Origin: Nonomuraea sp. PA05
Lineage (GTDB): Bacteria > Actinomycetota > Actinomycetes > Streptosporangiales > Streptosporangiaceae
Direction of reading: 5' to 3'
Length of the DNA: 64,000 bases
Assembly: GCF_008086045.1 (NCBI RefSeq)
Contig: NZ_VSEY01000037.1
Location: 1 to 64,000, forward strand
The first letter of the stretch is position 1; each line of letters begins with the position of its first letter. This document shows positions 1 through 7,808 of this stretch, one piece after another. The position numbers and the translations under genes were made by a program. The notes beneath the pieces were generated by a model. It was not told the origin of the DNA. It searched no databases and saw only the letters and a list, made by a program, of their open reading frames with translations.

Positions 1-115
1 GGGGGGGGGGGGCGGGGATGCGGGGCGGGGACGTGGGTGCGACGGCGCGCTCGCAGCGGGCTTGTGTGAGGTGGGTGTGCGTGCGGCCGATGGGCGAGCA
101 CGTGCGGTGTGGGCT
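1..115. other. G-rich low-complexity sequence at the window edge
   Basis: The first 30 bases are almost all G, starting with a run of twelve, and the stretch to about 115 stays G/T-biased. I see no gene, RNA or repeat unit here. A homopolymer run exactly at base 1 suggests either a contig end or a hard-to-sequence tract. Basis: seen directly; the assembly-edge reading is inference. Confidence 0.4.
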
Positions 116-179
116 TGATCCGGTTTGACGGACATCCGAGATCAGGGGTTCGTCCCCGGAAGGATGTCCATGATGGAGC

Positions 180-456
180 ATGGGGAAGAAGAAGCCGCGT
201 CCTCGCCGCTCGTTCACGCTGGAGTTCAAGGCCGAGATCGTGGAGCTGTGTTGGCGTGGTGATCGGTCGATCGGTGAGGTGGCTCAGGACTTCGATCCGG
301 CTGAGACGGCGGTGCGTCAGTGGGTGCGCCAGGCCGAGGGCGACGAGGGGCAGCGGGACGGGCTGACCAGCAGTGCGCGAAAGGAACTGGCGGCTGCGCG
401 AGGACGTCGATGTCCTGAAGCGGGCGATGGCCTTCTTCGTGAGGCAGACCCGGTGA
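180..456 (+). pseudogene. IS3-family transposase orfA, frameshifted
   Basis: The N-terminal part (MGKKKPRPRRSFTLEFKAEI and following) is the classic IS3 OrfA helix-turn-helix of the transposase_8 type, which binds the element ends. The frame that starts at ATG 180 changes near position 394. The expected C-terminal leucine-zipper-like tail (LREDVDVLKRAMAFFVRQTR) is read in the next frame and stops at TGA 454-456. A one-base indel in the ELA-ALRED region is therefore sufficient to explain the break. Neighbour: orfB follows immediately with overlapping GTGA. Identification is firm; the exact IS group is not determined. Confidence 0.75.
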
Positions 457-1066
457 GCGTGCACCCGTTCATCGAGGCGGAGAAGCAGGGGGTCACAGCG
501 TCAAGCGGGCGTGTGAGCTGCTGGGAGTCTCCCGTGCCGCCTTCTACGCGCGCCGCAGTGCGATGCCCGGTCTGCGTGCGATGCGCGATGTCGAGCTGAC
601 CGGGCAGATCTCCGAGGTGCACGCGCGCTTCCGGGGCCGCTATGGCGCGCTTCGGGTGCACGCGCAGTTGCGGCGGAACGGGCAGCAGTGCGGTCGGCGA
701 TGGGTGGCCCGGCTGATGCGCGTACTCGGCCTGCACGGGCGTTATCGGCGGCGCCGCCAGATCACCACCGTCCCCGACCCGCATGCGAGCCTGCGCGGCC
801 GGACCTGATCGAGCGCGACTTCACGCCGGATACGGCGGCCATCGATACGCGCTGGTGCGGCGACATCACCTACGTGCCGACCGAGGAGGGCTGGCTGGCT
901 GTATCTGGCCACCGTCATCTACATCGCCTCGCGATGGGTGGTCGGCTGGGCGACGGCCGGTCACCTGCGCACCGACCTGGTCGCGGAGGCTCTGCAGCAC
1001 GCCTGCGCCCACCGTCGGCCGACCGGGCCGGTGATCTTCCACTCGGACGCGCGCGGGGGACTCGGT
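453..1066 (+). pseudogene. IS3-family transposase orfB (DDE integrase), multiply frameshifted and truncated
   Basis: Pieces of an rve-type DDE integrase are spread over three frames. They are VSVHPFIEAEKQG at 453, then VKRACELLGVSRAAFYARR and the HTH_21 region to about 800, then IERDFTPDTAAIDTRWCGDI with the first catalytic Asp in WCGDITYV, then YLATVIYIASRWVVGWATAG to VIFHSD with the second Asp. The last part lacks the downstream Glu motif. Frame changes lie near 490, 805 and 898. The coding match ends about 25 bp before an 8-bp tandem repeat array, so the 3' end was probably lost by rearrangement there. A functional protein is excluded. Confidence 0.75.
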
Positions 1067-1092
1067 GGCGCCTGGGCGGTGGTAGGCGTTCG

Positions 1093-1170
1093 GTGCGGGT
1101 GTGCGGGTGTGCGGGTGTGCGGGTGTGCGGGTGTGCGGGTGTGCGGGTGTGCGGGTGTGCGGGTGTGCGG
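1093..1170. repeat. 8-bp tandem repeat array (GTGCGGGT), 9.75 copies
   Basis: Perfect head-to-tail copies of GTGCGGGT occupy 1093-1164, followed by a final GTGCGG. The array sits between the broken end of the IS3 integrase and the 3' end of ddl. The flanks (1067-1092 and 1171-1338) hold no recognisable gene. The unit is not a multiple of three, so copy-number change would shift any frame passing through it. Confidence 0.95.
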
Positions 1171-1338
1171 GCGTGTGCAAGGCGAACACGGCGTACGTGG
1201 CATCACGCGGGCAGGGGAGTGGTGCGTAGCTCGGAACGGGACTTCACATGTGTACCGGCACTGCGGTCATGGGCCGCCGCCACCCCGAGCTCTAACCCAC
1301 CGAATAACCAGCCCAGGGGTGCCGACATTCACCTCACG

Positions 1339-2298
1339 CTACGAAGCGGCGGAGCGGGAGGCCGCGTTCTGGAGCAGTGTCCGGCAGAGCTCACCGAGAT
1401 CCTGGCCCGCCGCCTCAGCCGCCATGGGCAGCAACGAAGTCTCCGTCATCCCCGGCGCCACGTTCACCTCAAGGAAGTGCGGCACCCCATCCCCGTCCAC
1501 GATGAGGTCCGTTCGGGAGATGTCGCGCAGCCCCAGAGCGGTGTGGGCGGTTACGGCGGTGGAGGCGCAGGCGGCGGCTGCGGCGGCGGAGAGGCGGGCG
1601 GGGGCGAAGAATTCGGTGTGGCCGGCGGTGTAGCGGGCGGCGTAGTCGTACACGCCTTCGTCGGGAACGATCTCGACGGCGGGCAGGGCGACGGGCCCGG
1701 AACCGAGGTCGACGACGGAGACGGCCACCTCGACGCCCTCCACGTACCGCTCGATCAGCGCGGTGTCGCCGTAGGCGAAGCAGCCGACCATCGCGGCGGG
1801 CAGCTCTTCGGCGGTGGGGACGAAGGAGGCGCCCAGGGCGGAGCCGCCGCGGGCGGGTTTGACGAAGAGGGGCAGGCCGAGGCGTTCGACGATGCGGCCG
1901 AGGACGACGGTGGCGCCGAGGTCGTGGAAGGTCTCCTTGGGGAGGGTGACGGAGGCGGGGGTGCGCAGGCCGACGGAGCGGACGACGGCCTTGGCGGTGG
2001 GCTTGTCGAAGGCCACGCGGCAGGCGTCGGGGTCGGCGCCGACGTACGGCACGTTGAGGAGTTCCAGCACGGAGCGGATGGCGCCGTCCTCGCCCGCGCC
2101 GCCGTGGAGGGTGACGAAGACGGCGTCCGGCGGGTCGGCGAGGATGTAGGGCACGAGGGAGGCGTCGGTGTCGCGGGTCTCCACGTCGGTGCCCGTGGCG
2201 CGCAACACCTCGCTGACTCTGCGACCCGAGCGCAGAGACACCTCCCGCTCGTAGGAGAGGCCTCCGGCCAGCACGAGCACGTGGCCCAGATCGCTCAT
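1339..2298 (-). CDS. ddl: D-alanine--D-alanine ligase family protein
   Basis: ATP-grasp enzyme expected to join two D-alanines for peptidoglycan precursors in the cytoplasm. Visible family features are the N-terminal LVLAGGLSYEREVSLRSG (substrate-binding domain with the Glu-Arg-Glu-Val-Ser signature), HGGAGEDG, a central ATP-grasp region with KPARGGSALG, and the C-terminal metal/ligand loop RTDLIVDGDGVPHFLEVN followed by PGMTETSLLP. Length is 319 residues, slightly short for Ddl (about 340-370). I chose ATG 2298 because GAGGAG lies five bases upstream; a GTG at 2301 is too close to it. It could be a Ddl-like ligase with different amino acid preference. In actinobacteria a Ddl-like gene near parAB is common, so a second, canonical ddl may exist elsewhere. 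Confidence 0.88.
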   Translation of the reverse strand: MSDLGHVLVLAGGLSYEREVSLRSGRRVSEVLRATGTDVETRDTDASLVPYILADPPDAVFVTLHGGAGEDGAIRSVLELLNVPYVGADPDACRVAFDKPTAKAVVRSVGLRTPASVTLPKETFHDLGATVVLGRIVERLGLPLFVKPARGGSALGASFVPTAEELPAAMVGCFAYGDTALIERYVEGVEVAVSVVDLGSGPVALPAVEIVPDEGVYDYAARYTAGHTEFFAPARLSAAAAAACASTAVTAHTALGLRDISRTDLIVDGDGVPHFLEVNVAPGMTETSLLPMAAEAAGQDLGELCRTLLQNAASRSAAS

Positions 2299-2581
2299 CA
2301 CATCTCCTCTGCTGACGCCGCTGATGGCAGGCTGTCCAACCGTACCGGCGGCCGGGGCTAATGGTGTACGGGAGGTGCTTTCTCCGGCGATCCCATGCCA
2401 TCTCCTCCGGGAAGGAGGGATCCGGGAAGCCCTGGGGCGCAGGGTGCAAGTGCCTCAGGGAGGTGAGGGCGCAGGGTGCACGTACCTCAGGGACGGGGGA
2501 TTGCAGGGGATAAGTACCTCAGGGACCTGGGGACGCAGGGGTGCACGTACCTCACGAAAGCGAAAGGCCGGGGAAAGCGAG
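2299..2581. other. Intergenic region between ddl and the aminotransferase gene
   Basis: With the hairpin at 2582-2614 this makes a stretch of about 325 bases without a gene. It holds the ddl ribosome binding site and presumably its promoter at the left, then a 32-bp imperfect tandem repeat. Short open frames here have no coding character. Confidence 0.6.
2437..2556. repeat. 32-bp imperfect tandem repeat, four copies
   Basis: The core GCAGGG(G)TGCACGTACCTCA recurs with its GCAGG at 2439, 2471, 2503 and 2535, that is, at exactly 32-bp spacing. Copies share GTACCTCAGGGA and differ by a few substitutions (the third reads ATAAGTACC in the middle; the fourth ends CTCACGA). The array lies upstream of ddl and downstream of the aminotransferase gene, both on the minus strand. 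No protein is encoded across it. Its function is unknown. Confidence 0.85.
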
Positions 2582-2614
2582 AGGCCGGCGTCGCGCACTG
2601 GGCGACGCCGGCCT
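2582..2614 (-). terminator. Hairpin terminator downstream of the aminotransferase gene
   Basis: A 13-bp perfect stem AGGCCGGCGTCGC / GCGACGCCGGCCT with a 7-base loop starts ten bases after the minus-strand stop at 2624. The strength fits a transcription terminator, although no strong U-run follows, as is common in actinobacteria. Confidence 0.7.
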
Positions 2615-2623
2615 GCCGGTGGA

Positions 2624-3949
2624 TCAAGCCAGATCGGGCCCCGGCGTGTCGACGCCCTGATGGTCGCGGGCGGAGGCCGTGCCGAAGGTGTCCCTGAGCT
2701 GGATCTCCTGCTCGATCACCCCGGCGAGCCTGCGCACCCCTTCACGGATGCGGTCGGGCTCGGGGAAGCAGTACGACAGCCGCATGTGCCGCGCCCCGCT
2801 GCCGTCGGAGAAGAACCCGGTGCCGGGCACGAACGCGACCCGTTCGGCCACGGCCCGCGGCAGGATCGCCTTGGAGTCGAGCCCTTCTGGCAGGGTGGCC
2901 CAGACGAAGAAGCCGCCGCCGGGCCTGGTCCAGGTGACCTCGGGCGGCATCAGGGATTCGAGCGCGTCGAGCAACGCGTCGCGGCGTTCGCGGTAGAGCT
3001 CCCTGAAGGATTTGATCTGCTCGTGCCACGGCTGCGTCGCGAGGTACTGGCCCACCGCGAGCTGCGTGAACGACGAGTGGGACAGCACGGCCGACTCCAT
3101 GGCCAGCACGAGCTTGTCGCGGATGGCGTGTGGCGCGAGCGCCCAGCCGACGCGGAAGCCGGGGGCGAGCGTCTTGGAGAACGACCCCAGGTAGACCACG
3201 CCGTCGGGGTTGTCGGCGCGTAGGGCGCGCATGGGCTCGCCGTCGAAGCCGAGCAGCCCGTACGGGTTGTCCTCGATGATGAGGATCCCGGCCCGCTGGC
3301 AGATGTCGAGCACCTGCTGGCGGCGGGCGATGTTCAGGGTGACGCCGCCCGGGTTGTGGAAGGTCGGGATCGTGTAGAGGAACTTGATGGGCGCGCCCGC
3401 GGTCTCCAGGGCGTAGATGGTCTGGGCCAGCGATTCGGGCACGATGCCCTGATCGTCCATGGCGATATGGACCACTTTGGCCTGGTAGGCGGCGAACGTT
3501 CCCAGTGCCCCCACATAGGAGGGGCCTTCGGCCAGCACGACGTCGCCCGGATCGATGAAGATGCGGGTGATCAGGTCGAGGGCCTGCTGCGAACCGACGG
3601 TGACGACCACGTCGTTCGCCCCGGCGTGAATCCCCTCCAGCCGCATGACCTCGCAGATCTGCTCGCGCAGATGCGGGTCGCCCTGGCCGGAGCCGTACTG
3701 CAGCGCGACGGGGCCGCGCCGCGTGACGAGGTCGGAGACCAGCTCGCCGACCATGTCGAGGGGAAGAGCCGTGACGTACGGCATGCCGCCCGCGAGCGAG
3801 ACCACCTCGGGCCTCGACGCGACGGCGAAAAGAGCTCGGATCTCGGAGGCGACCATCCCGGTAGCTCGCGCGGCGTACCGATCGACGTAAGCGTCGATGC
3901 GCGACCCTTGGGTCGCGGGTGTCTGACCGTGATCCAGCTCTTCTGTCAC
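2624..3949 (-). CDS. PLP-dependent class I/II aminotransferase (2-aminoadipate/LysN-like)
   Basis: Fold type I aminotransferase of about 441 residues. Visible features are the N-terminal EVVSLAGGMP, the substrate-pocket region LQYGSGQGDPHLREQI, EDNPYGLL, and the PLP-lysine segment GSFSKTLAPGFRVGW. These match the MocR-core/2-aminoadipate aminotransferase group, which moves amino groups between aromatic, branched or 2-aminoadipate substrates and 2-oxoglutarate. There is no N-terminal GntR domain. GTG 3949 is preferred because AGGAGGT sits just upstream; ATG 3970 is an alternative. The gene follows ddl in many actinobacteria near oriC. The exact substrate cannot be read from sequence. Confidence 0.85.
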   Translation of the reverse strand: MTEELDHGQTPATQGSRIDAYVDRYAARATGMVASEIRALFAVASRPEVVSLAGGMPYVTALPLDMVGELVSDLVTRRGPVALQYGSGQGDPHLREQICEVMRLEGIHAGANDVVVTVGSQQALDLITRIFIDPGDVVLAEGPSYVGALGTFAAYQAKVVHIAMDDQGIVPESLAQTIYALETAGAPIKFLYTIPTFHNPGGVTLNIARRQQVLDICQRAGILIIEDNPYGLLGFDGEPMRALRADNPDGVVYLGSFSKTLAPGFRVGWALAPHAIRDKLVLAMESAVLSHSSFTQLAVGQYLATQPWHEQIKSFRELYRERRDALLDALESLMPPEVTWTRPGGGFFVWATLPEGLDSKAILPRAVAERVAFVPGTGFFSDGSGARHMRLSYCFPEPDRIREGVRRLAGVIEQEIQLRDTFGTASARDHQGVDTPGPDLA

Positions 3950-4125
3950 GGCCCACCTCCTAGGTGTCATATCGGGCTGAAATACCAGATTACGCCAGAC
4001 GGACATGTCGCCCGTCGCCGGGCTCGCCCGTCGTGGTGTCCGGTGGCGGCATCTTCACTGGGCTACGATGCCACCTGTAGACGCGGTTTTCGCGCGCTTT
4101 TCCGGGTCAACGATAGGGGCCGTAG

Positions 4126-4743
4126 TTGTCGCGCCGGCTGGTCAACATAACCCTGGACAATGTTGAAGATCTTCCGCGCCGTTGCCGAAGGTGCGTGTTC
4201 TGGGAGCTCGACCCCATGAGCGGGGAGCGGGCGGTGGATTCCGGCGATCCGACCCTGGAGAAGGAGGCCTGGATCTCCGGCACGCTGCTGGAGTGGGGAA
4301 GTTGCGGCAAGATCGCCTACGTTGACGGCGTGCCCGCCGGGTTCGTGCTCTACAGCCCGCCGCTCTACACCCCCCGTTCGGTGGCCTTCCCGACCTCGCC
4401 GGTGAGCGCGGACGCGGTGTTGTTGATGACCGCGCACATCATTCCCGAGTTCTCGGGCGGCGGGCTGGGCCGGATGCTCATTCAAGGGGTGGCCAAGGAC
4501 CTGACGCGGCGCGGCGTGAAAGCCATTGAAGCTTTCGGAGACCTCAAGTGGGAAGAGCCTAGTTGCGTCGTTCCAGCGGAATACTTGCTTTCTGTGGGGT
4601 TTAAGACCGTTCGTCCGCATTTGAGATTTCCGCGGTTGCGGCTGGAGCTCAAGAGCGCGGTCTCGTGGCGTGAGGACGTCGAGGTGGCCCTCGAACGCCT
4701 CCTCGGCTCCATGAGCCCGGAACGGGCGCTACGTCCCGTCTGA
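4126..4743 (+). CDS. GNAT-family N-acetyltransferase
   Basis: A 205-residue protein with a central acetyl-CoA fold: the beta strand VLLMTAHIIPEFSGGGLGRM carries the R/Q-x-x-G-x-G/A-like pyrophosphate loop as GGGLGR, and a C-terminal YLLSVGF follows. The N-terminus has a conserved CRRCVFWELD cysteine pair seen in an actinobacterial GNAT family next to trxA. The start is TTG 4126 with AGGGG six bases upstream. The gene is divergent from the aminotransferase and convergent with trxA. The substrate is unknown. The 3' third uses more A/T at wobble positions than its neighbours. Confidence 0.8.
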   Translation: MSRRLVNITLDNVEDLPRRCRRCVFWELDPMSGERAVDSGDPTLEKEAWISGTLLEWGSCGKIAYVDGVPAGFVLYSPPLYTPRSVAFPTSPVSADAVLLMTAHIIPEFSGGGLGRMLIQGVAKDLTRRGVKAIEAFGDLKWEEPSCVVPAEYLLSVGFKTVRPHLRFPRLRLELKSAVSWREDVEVALERLLGSMSPERALRPV

Positions 4744-4775
4744 CGCCACCACAGCCCCGCAGAGTGCGAGGACAA

Positions 4776-4817
4776 GAGAAACGCCCCGCGGTCGGTGACG
4801 ACCGCGGGGCGTTTCTC
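4776..4817. terminator. Bidirectional terminator between GNAT gene and trxA
   Basis: A perfect 19-bp stem (GAGAAACGCCCCGCGGTCG and its complement) closed by a GTGA loop lies between two convergent genes. Each strand ends in a short U-rich tail (CGTTTCTCGTT on plus; CGTTTCTC on minus), so it can serve both directions. Confidence 0.92.
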
Positions 4818-4827
4818 GTTGGGCGTC

Positions 4828-5142
4828 CTAGATGATGCCCTCGAGCTCGCGCAGCAGCATGGCCTTCGGCTTGGCGCCGATGATCTGCTTCACGACCTCT
4901 CCACCCTTGTAGACGTTCATCGTCGGGATCTGGAGCACACCGTACTGACGGGGCACCTCAGGGTTCTCGTCGATGTTCAGCTTGACGATCTCCAGCTTGT
5001 CGCCGTGCTCGTTGGCGATCTCCTGGAGGATGGGCGCGACCTGACGGCAGGGGCCGCACCACTCCGCCCAGAAATCGACCAGCACGGGCTTGTCGCTCTT
5101 GAGGACCTCTGCTGCGAAAGTGGCGTCGGTGACAGCCTTCAC
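4828..5142 (-). CDS. trxA: Thioredoxin
   Basis: Small cytoplasmic disulfide reductase of 104 residues with the active site WAEWCGPCRQ near residue 30, the buried Asp in LVDFW, and the cis-proline loop QIPTMNVYKGG. Reduced by the adjacent thioredoxin reductase, it recycles disulfides in ribonucleotide reductase, methionine sulfoxide reductase and similar targets. GTG start at 5142 with AAGGGAG six bases upstream. It follows trxB by eleven bases and is co-transcribed with it, ending at a strong bidirectional terminator. Confidence 0.97.
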   Translation of the reverse strand: MKAVTDATFAAEVLKSDKPVLVDFWAEWCGPCRQVAPILQEIANEHGDKLEIVKLNIDENPEVPRQYGVLQIPTMNVYKGGEVVKQIIGAKPKAMLLRELEGII

Positions 5143-5153
5143 GGTGCGCTCCC

Positions 5154-6095
5154 TTACTTCTCGTTGTTGGCGAGCCAGCGCTCGGAGTCGAGCGAGGCCG
5201 CACAGCCGGTGCCCGCCGCGGTGATGGCCTGGCGGTAGGTGTGGTCGACGACGTCACCCGCGGCGAACACGCCGTCGATGTTGGTCGCCGTGGAGGGGGA
5301 GGCCACCTTGATGTAGCCGTCCTCGTCGAGGTCGATCTGGCCCTTGACCAGCTCGGTGCGGGGGTCGTGGCCGATCGCGAGGAACAGCGCGTCGGTCGCC
5401 AGCTCGCACTCCTCGCCGGTCTTGACGTTGCGCAGCTTGACCGCGTCGACCTTGGTCTCGCCCAGCACGTCGACGACCTCGGAGTCCCAGACGAAGCGGA
5501 TCTTGTCGTTGGCGAACGCCCGGTCCTGCATGATCTTGCTGGCACGCAGCTCGTCGCGGCGGTGCACCACCGTCACCATGCGCCCGAACCGGGTCAGGAA
5601 CGTGGCCTCCTCCATCGCGGTGTCGCCACCGCCGACGACCACGATGTCCTTGTTGCGGAAGAAGAACCCGTCACAGGTCGCACACCAGGACACACCGTGG
5701 CCGGACAGCCGCTTCTCGTTCTCCAGGCCGAGCTCGCGGTAGCCGGAGCCCATCGCCAGGATGACCGACTTGGCGTAGTAGGTGTCGGTGTGGGTCTTGA
5801 CCACCTTGGGATTGGCGTTCAGATCCACCTCGACGACGTCGTCCGCCACCAGCTCGGCGCCGAACCGTTCGGCCTGCTTGCGAAGGTTGTCCATGAGGTC
5901 GGGGCCCATGATGCCGTCGGGGAACCCGGGGAAGTTCTCCACGTCGGTGGTGTTCATGAGCGCGCCACCCGCGGTCACGGAGCCTTCGAAGACGAGCGGC
6001 TTGAGTTCGGCGCGCGCGGAGTAGACGGCCGCCGTGTAGCCGGCAGGGCCGGAACCAATGATGATCACGTTACGGACGTCGCTCAACGCTGTCAC
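5154..6095 (-). CDS. trxB: Thioredoxin-disulfide reductase
   Basis: NADPH-dependent flavoenzyme that reduces TrxA. The order is FAD-binding GSGPAGYTA at the N-terminus, the redox-active WCATCDG in mid-protein, the NADPH motif VVGGGDTAMEEA, and the C-terminal FAD motif GVFAAGDVVD. About 313 residues, the usual size for the low-molecular-weight class. GTG 6095 is chosen (VTALSDVRNVIIIGSG); GAGGAAGG lies directly upstream, so TTG 6086 is also possible. A GGGAAT-N18-GTTG element upstream suggests control by a SigR-type thiol-stress sigma factor. trxA follows. Confidence 0.96.
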   Translation of the reverse strand: MTALSDVRNVIIIGSGPAGYTAAVYSARAELKPLVFEGSVTAGGALMNTTDVENFPGFPDGIMGPDLMDNLRKQAERFGAELVADDVVEVDLNANPKVVKTHTDTYYAKSVILAMGSGYRELGLENEKRLSGHGVSWCATCDGFFFRNKDIVVVGGGDTAMEEATFLTRFGRMVTVVHRRDELRASKIMQDRAFANDKIRFVWDSEVVDVLGETKVDAVKLRNVKTGEECELATDALFLAIGHDPRTELVKGQIDLDEDGYIKVASPSTATNIDGVFAAGDVVDHTYRQAITAAGTGCAASLDSERWLANNEK

Positions 6096-6125
6096 GCCTT
6101 CCTCGTCTGCTGATTGCACCGGCGT

Positions 6126-6153
6126 CAACGAATCCTAGGCCGCCCTGATTCCC
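6126..6153 (-). promoter_or_regulatory. Candidate SigR-type promoter of trxB-trxA
   Basis: On the minus strand GGGAAT is followed after exactly 18 bases by GTTG, about 30 bases ahead of the trxB start. GGAAT-N18-GTT is the established promoter consensus of the thiol-oxidative-stress sigma factor SigR of Streptomyces (SigH in Mycobacterium), which drives trxBA in those genera. The match is seen directly; function is inferred. Confidence 0.75.
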
Positions 6154-6184
6154 AGCCCTACCCGGCAACGCGGTGAGAAACGAA

Positions 6185-6206
6185 AGAGCCCGCCGAAGCG
6201 GGCTCT
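6185..6206 (-). terminator. Terminator after the anti-sigma factor gene
   Basis: The stem AGAGCCCGC / GCGGGCTCT with a CGAA tetraloop lies just past the minus-strand stop at 6233 and before the trxB promoter. On the minus strand TTTCG follows the hairpin. It separates the sigM operon from trxBA. Confidence 0.8.
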
Positions 6207-6232
6207 GACGTGGGCTGACTTACAGACGACCG

Positions 6233-7168
6233 TTACCAGCGGCCCAGTGCGGGCTTACGCAGGTTCTTGCAGTTGAACGGGTCGACGACGTCGATGCGGA
6301 CCTTCTTGGCGGCCCGCTGCTTCCAGGACGCCACAATGAGCGCCTCCTGGCCGTTGTACTGGCCCTGGTCCACCGCGAACACGTCGAGCTTGGAACGCTT
6401 GGAGACCGCGCTGACACACTTGGAGACCCCGTCGGCCCCGTTGGAGGTGTCGAGCACGGCAGGAGCAGGCGCCAGGAAGCTCTGCAGCGGGGTCCTCAGC
6501 TCAGGGTCGCTGTAGTTGTGGTCGCTGTTGGTCACGGCGTAGCCCCTGGCCCTCTGGCGGTCCTTCGTCGGCTCAGAAGACTGGGATGGCTGCGCCGGTG
6601 GCAGGGCGATCGGTGGTGCGACGCTCGTGCCGCTGTCACCGCCGCTCGCCAGCAGGCCCGTGGAGGCCACCGCCGTGCCGACCACCACGGCCGCCGCCGC
6701 GGCGGCGACCGCGGGCATCGCCCAGCGCCGGCGCCGCATGGTGCGGGTCCTGGCGGGGACGATGGTGCCGTCGTCGGAGACCACGCCGAGACGTACCGGC
6801 TCGGGGATCTCATGGACGTCACCGGCCCCGGAACCCGCCGAGGAGGCCACGGCCGGTCGCCGCTCCCACGGGGCGTCCCGCATGAGCTCATCCCAGTCAG
6901 GCGTTTCCACGAGGCCGACACCCCCGCCACGCCGGGACTCAGCCTCGGCTGCCAGGGCCTTGTCGATGCGCAGTGCGACACCCATCGGCATGGCCGGTGT
7001 GGGGGTCGCGGCCAGCACCTCGCGAACCGCCGCCAGGTCGGCCAGAAGCTCCCCACAGGGGTCGCAGACCGCGAGATGCTCGCGGACCTGGCGCGCCGTG
7101 CCTGCGTCCAGGAGACCCTCTGCCAGCTCGGCGAGGATTTCCAGATCGTAGTGCGTATCACCCGTCAC
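6233..7168 (-). CDS. Membrane anti-sigma factor with zinc-finger domain
   Basis: About 311 residues. The N-terminus (HYDLEILAELAEGLL, then HLAVCDPC) carries the His-x3-Cys-x2-Cys zinc-binding anti-sigma (ZAS/zf-HC2) signature that clamps an ECF sigma factor. A single transmembrane stretch rich in Ala and Val (near PAVAAAAAAVVVGTAVAS) follows about 200 residues in, leaving a C-terminal extracytoplasmic part with a small conserved-looking domain and two cysteines. GTG 7168 has AAGGGAG upstream and overlaps the end of sigM by eleven bases, so the two are translationally coupled. Its likely role is to hold SigM inactive until an envelope or redox signal arrives. Confidence 0.88.
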   Translation of the reverse strand: MTGDTHYDLEILAELAEGLLDAGTARQVREHLAVCDPCGELLADLAAVREVLAATPTPAMPMGVALRIDKALAAEAESRRGGGVGLVETPDWDELMRDAPWERRPAVASSAGSGAGDVHEIPEPVRLGVVSDDGTIVPARTRTMRRRRWAMPAVAAAAAAVVVGTAVASTGLLASGGDSGTSVAPPIALPPAQPSQSSEPTKDRQRARGYAVTNSDHNYSDPELRTPLQSFLAPAPAVLDTSNGADGVSKCVSAVSKRSKLDVFAVDQGQYNGQEALIVASWKQRAAKKVRIDVVDPFNCKNLRKPALGRW

Positions 7169-7793
7169 GAAGTTCTGCTCCCTTCGCGGATGAGACGCGA
7201 TTGAGGTCCGATCGGTTCCGCAGATGCGAAAGAATTGGGGCAAGTTTCGCGCGGCCTCGCGCACAGCGGCTCTTCACGGTGCCGCTGGGCACCTGTAGCA
7301 CCTGAGCTGCGTCTTCGACCGAATAGCCCATCATGTCCACCAGCACCAGGGCGGCCCGCTGGTCGGCGGGGAGCAGCTTCAGCGCGGCCGAAACCTCCAT
7401 CGAGACCTCGCGCTCGACCGTCTGGTCGGGCAGCGGCGTCTCGCGCTCGGCCGCCTCGATCAGCTCGTCGTCGGCGACGGGCCGGACGGACTTGCGGCGC
7501 ATCCGATCGAGGCAGGCGTTGACCACGATCCGGTGCAGCCAGGTCGTGACGGCCGCCTCGCCGCGAAACGTGGCGGCCTTGCGATATGCGGAGACGAAGG
7601 CGTCCTGCACGGCGTCGGCGGCCTCGTCGGGGTCACCGAGCGTACGCAGTGCGACCGCCCACATGCGGTCGCGGTGCCTTTTGACGATTTCACTGAAGGC
7701 GTGTGGATCCCCGTTGATATGCGCGGTCAGCAGCTCGGCGTCTGTGACCGCCGGCCGCTCCGCTGCTGAGGGTGTCTCGGGTGGGGAGTTCAC
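7158..7793 (-). CDS. sigM: ECF RNA polymerase sigma factor, SigM group
   Basis: A 211-residue ECF sigma factor. Region 2 spans HAFSEIVKRHRDRMWAVALR and DAVQDAFVSAYRKAATFRGE to about residue 95; region 4 contains LPADQRAALVLVDMMGYSVE and the helix-turn-helix VPSGTVKSRCARGRAKL near residues 165-185. It directs RNA polymerase to stress promoters. Synteny with murJ upstream and trxBA downstream matches sigM of Streptomyces and Mycobacterium tuberculosis. It is the second-last gene of the envelope operon, 15 bases after the pseudokinase, and overlaps its anti-sigma factor. Confidence 0.92.
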   Translation of the reverse strand: MNSPPETPSAAERPAVTDAELLTAHINGDPHAFSEIVKRHRDRMWAVALRTLGDPDEAADAVQDAFVSAYRKAATFRGEAAVTTWLHRIVVNACLDRMRRKSVRPVADDELIEAAERETPLPDQTVEREVSMEVSAALKLLPADQRAALVLVDMMGYSVEDAAQVLQVPSGTVKSRCARGRAKLAPILSHLRNRSDLNRVSSAKGAELRDG

Positions 7794-7808
7794 AAGAGAG
7801 ATTCCTGA

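Larger units (their letters stand above)
116..1066 (+). mobile_element. Decayed IS3-family insertion sequence remnant
   Basis: Two overlapping reading frames in the order orfA (helix-turn-helix, about 180-456) and orfB (DDE integrase, about 453-1066) are typical of IS3 elements, with the GTG of orfB overlapping the TGA of orfA. Both frames are broken by several frameshifts, and the integrase stops matching after its second acidic motif, so the right end is missing. Upstream, GGACATCC (130-137) and GGATGTCC (162-169) form an inverted repeat around a G4/C4 hairpin, possibly near the left end. No right terminal repeat or target duplication could be found. The element is probably immobile. Confidence 0.7.

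Noticed and set aside
1093..1170. CRISPR-like array (also considered at 2437, 17350 and 55801)
   Set aside because: All four are direct tandem repeats without spacers, with units of 8-32 bp, and no cas genes are present.
688..2361. 557-codon frame running from the IS remnant through ddl antisense
   Set aside because: It joins a broken transposase piece, repeat-derived codons and the antisense of ddl; not one gene.
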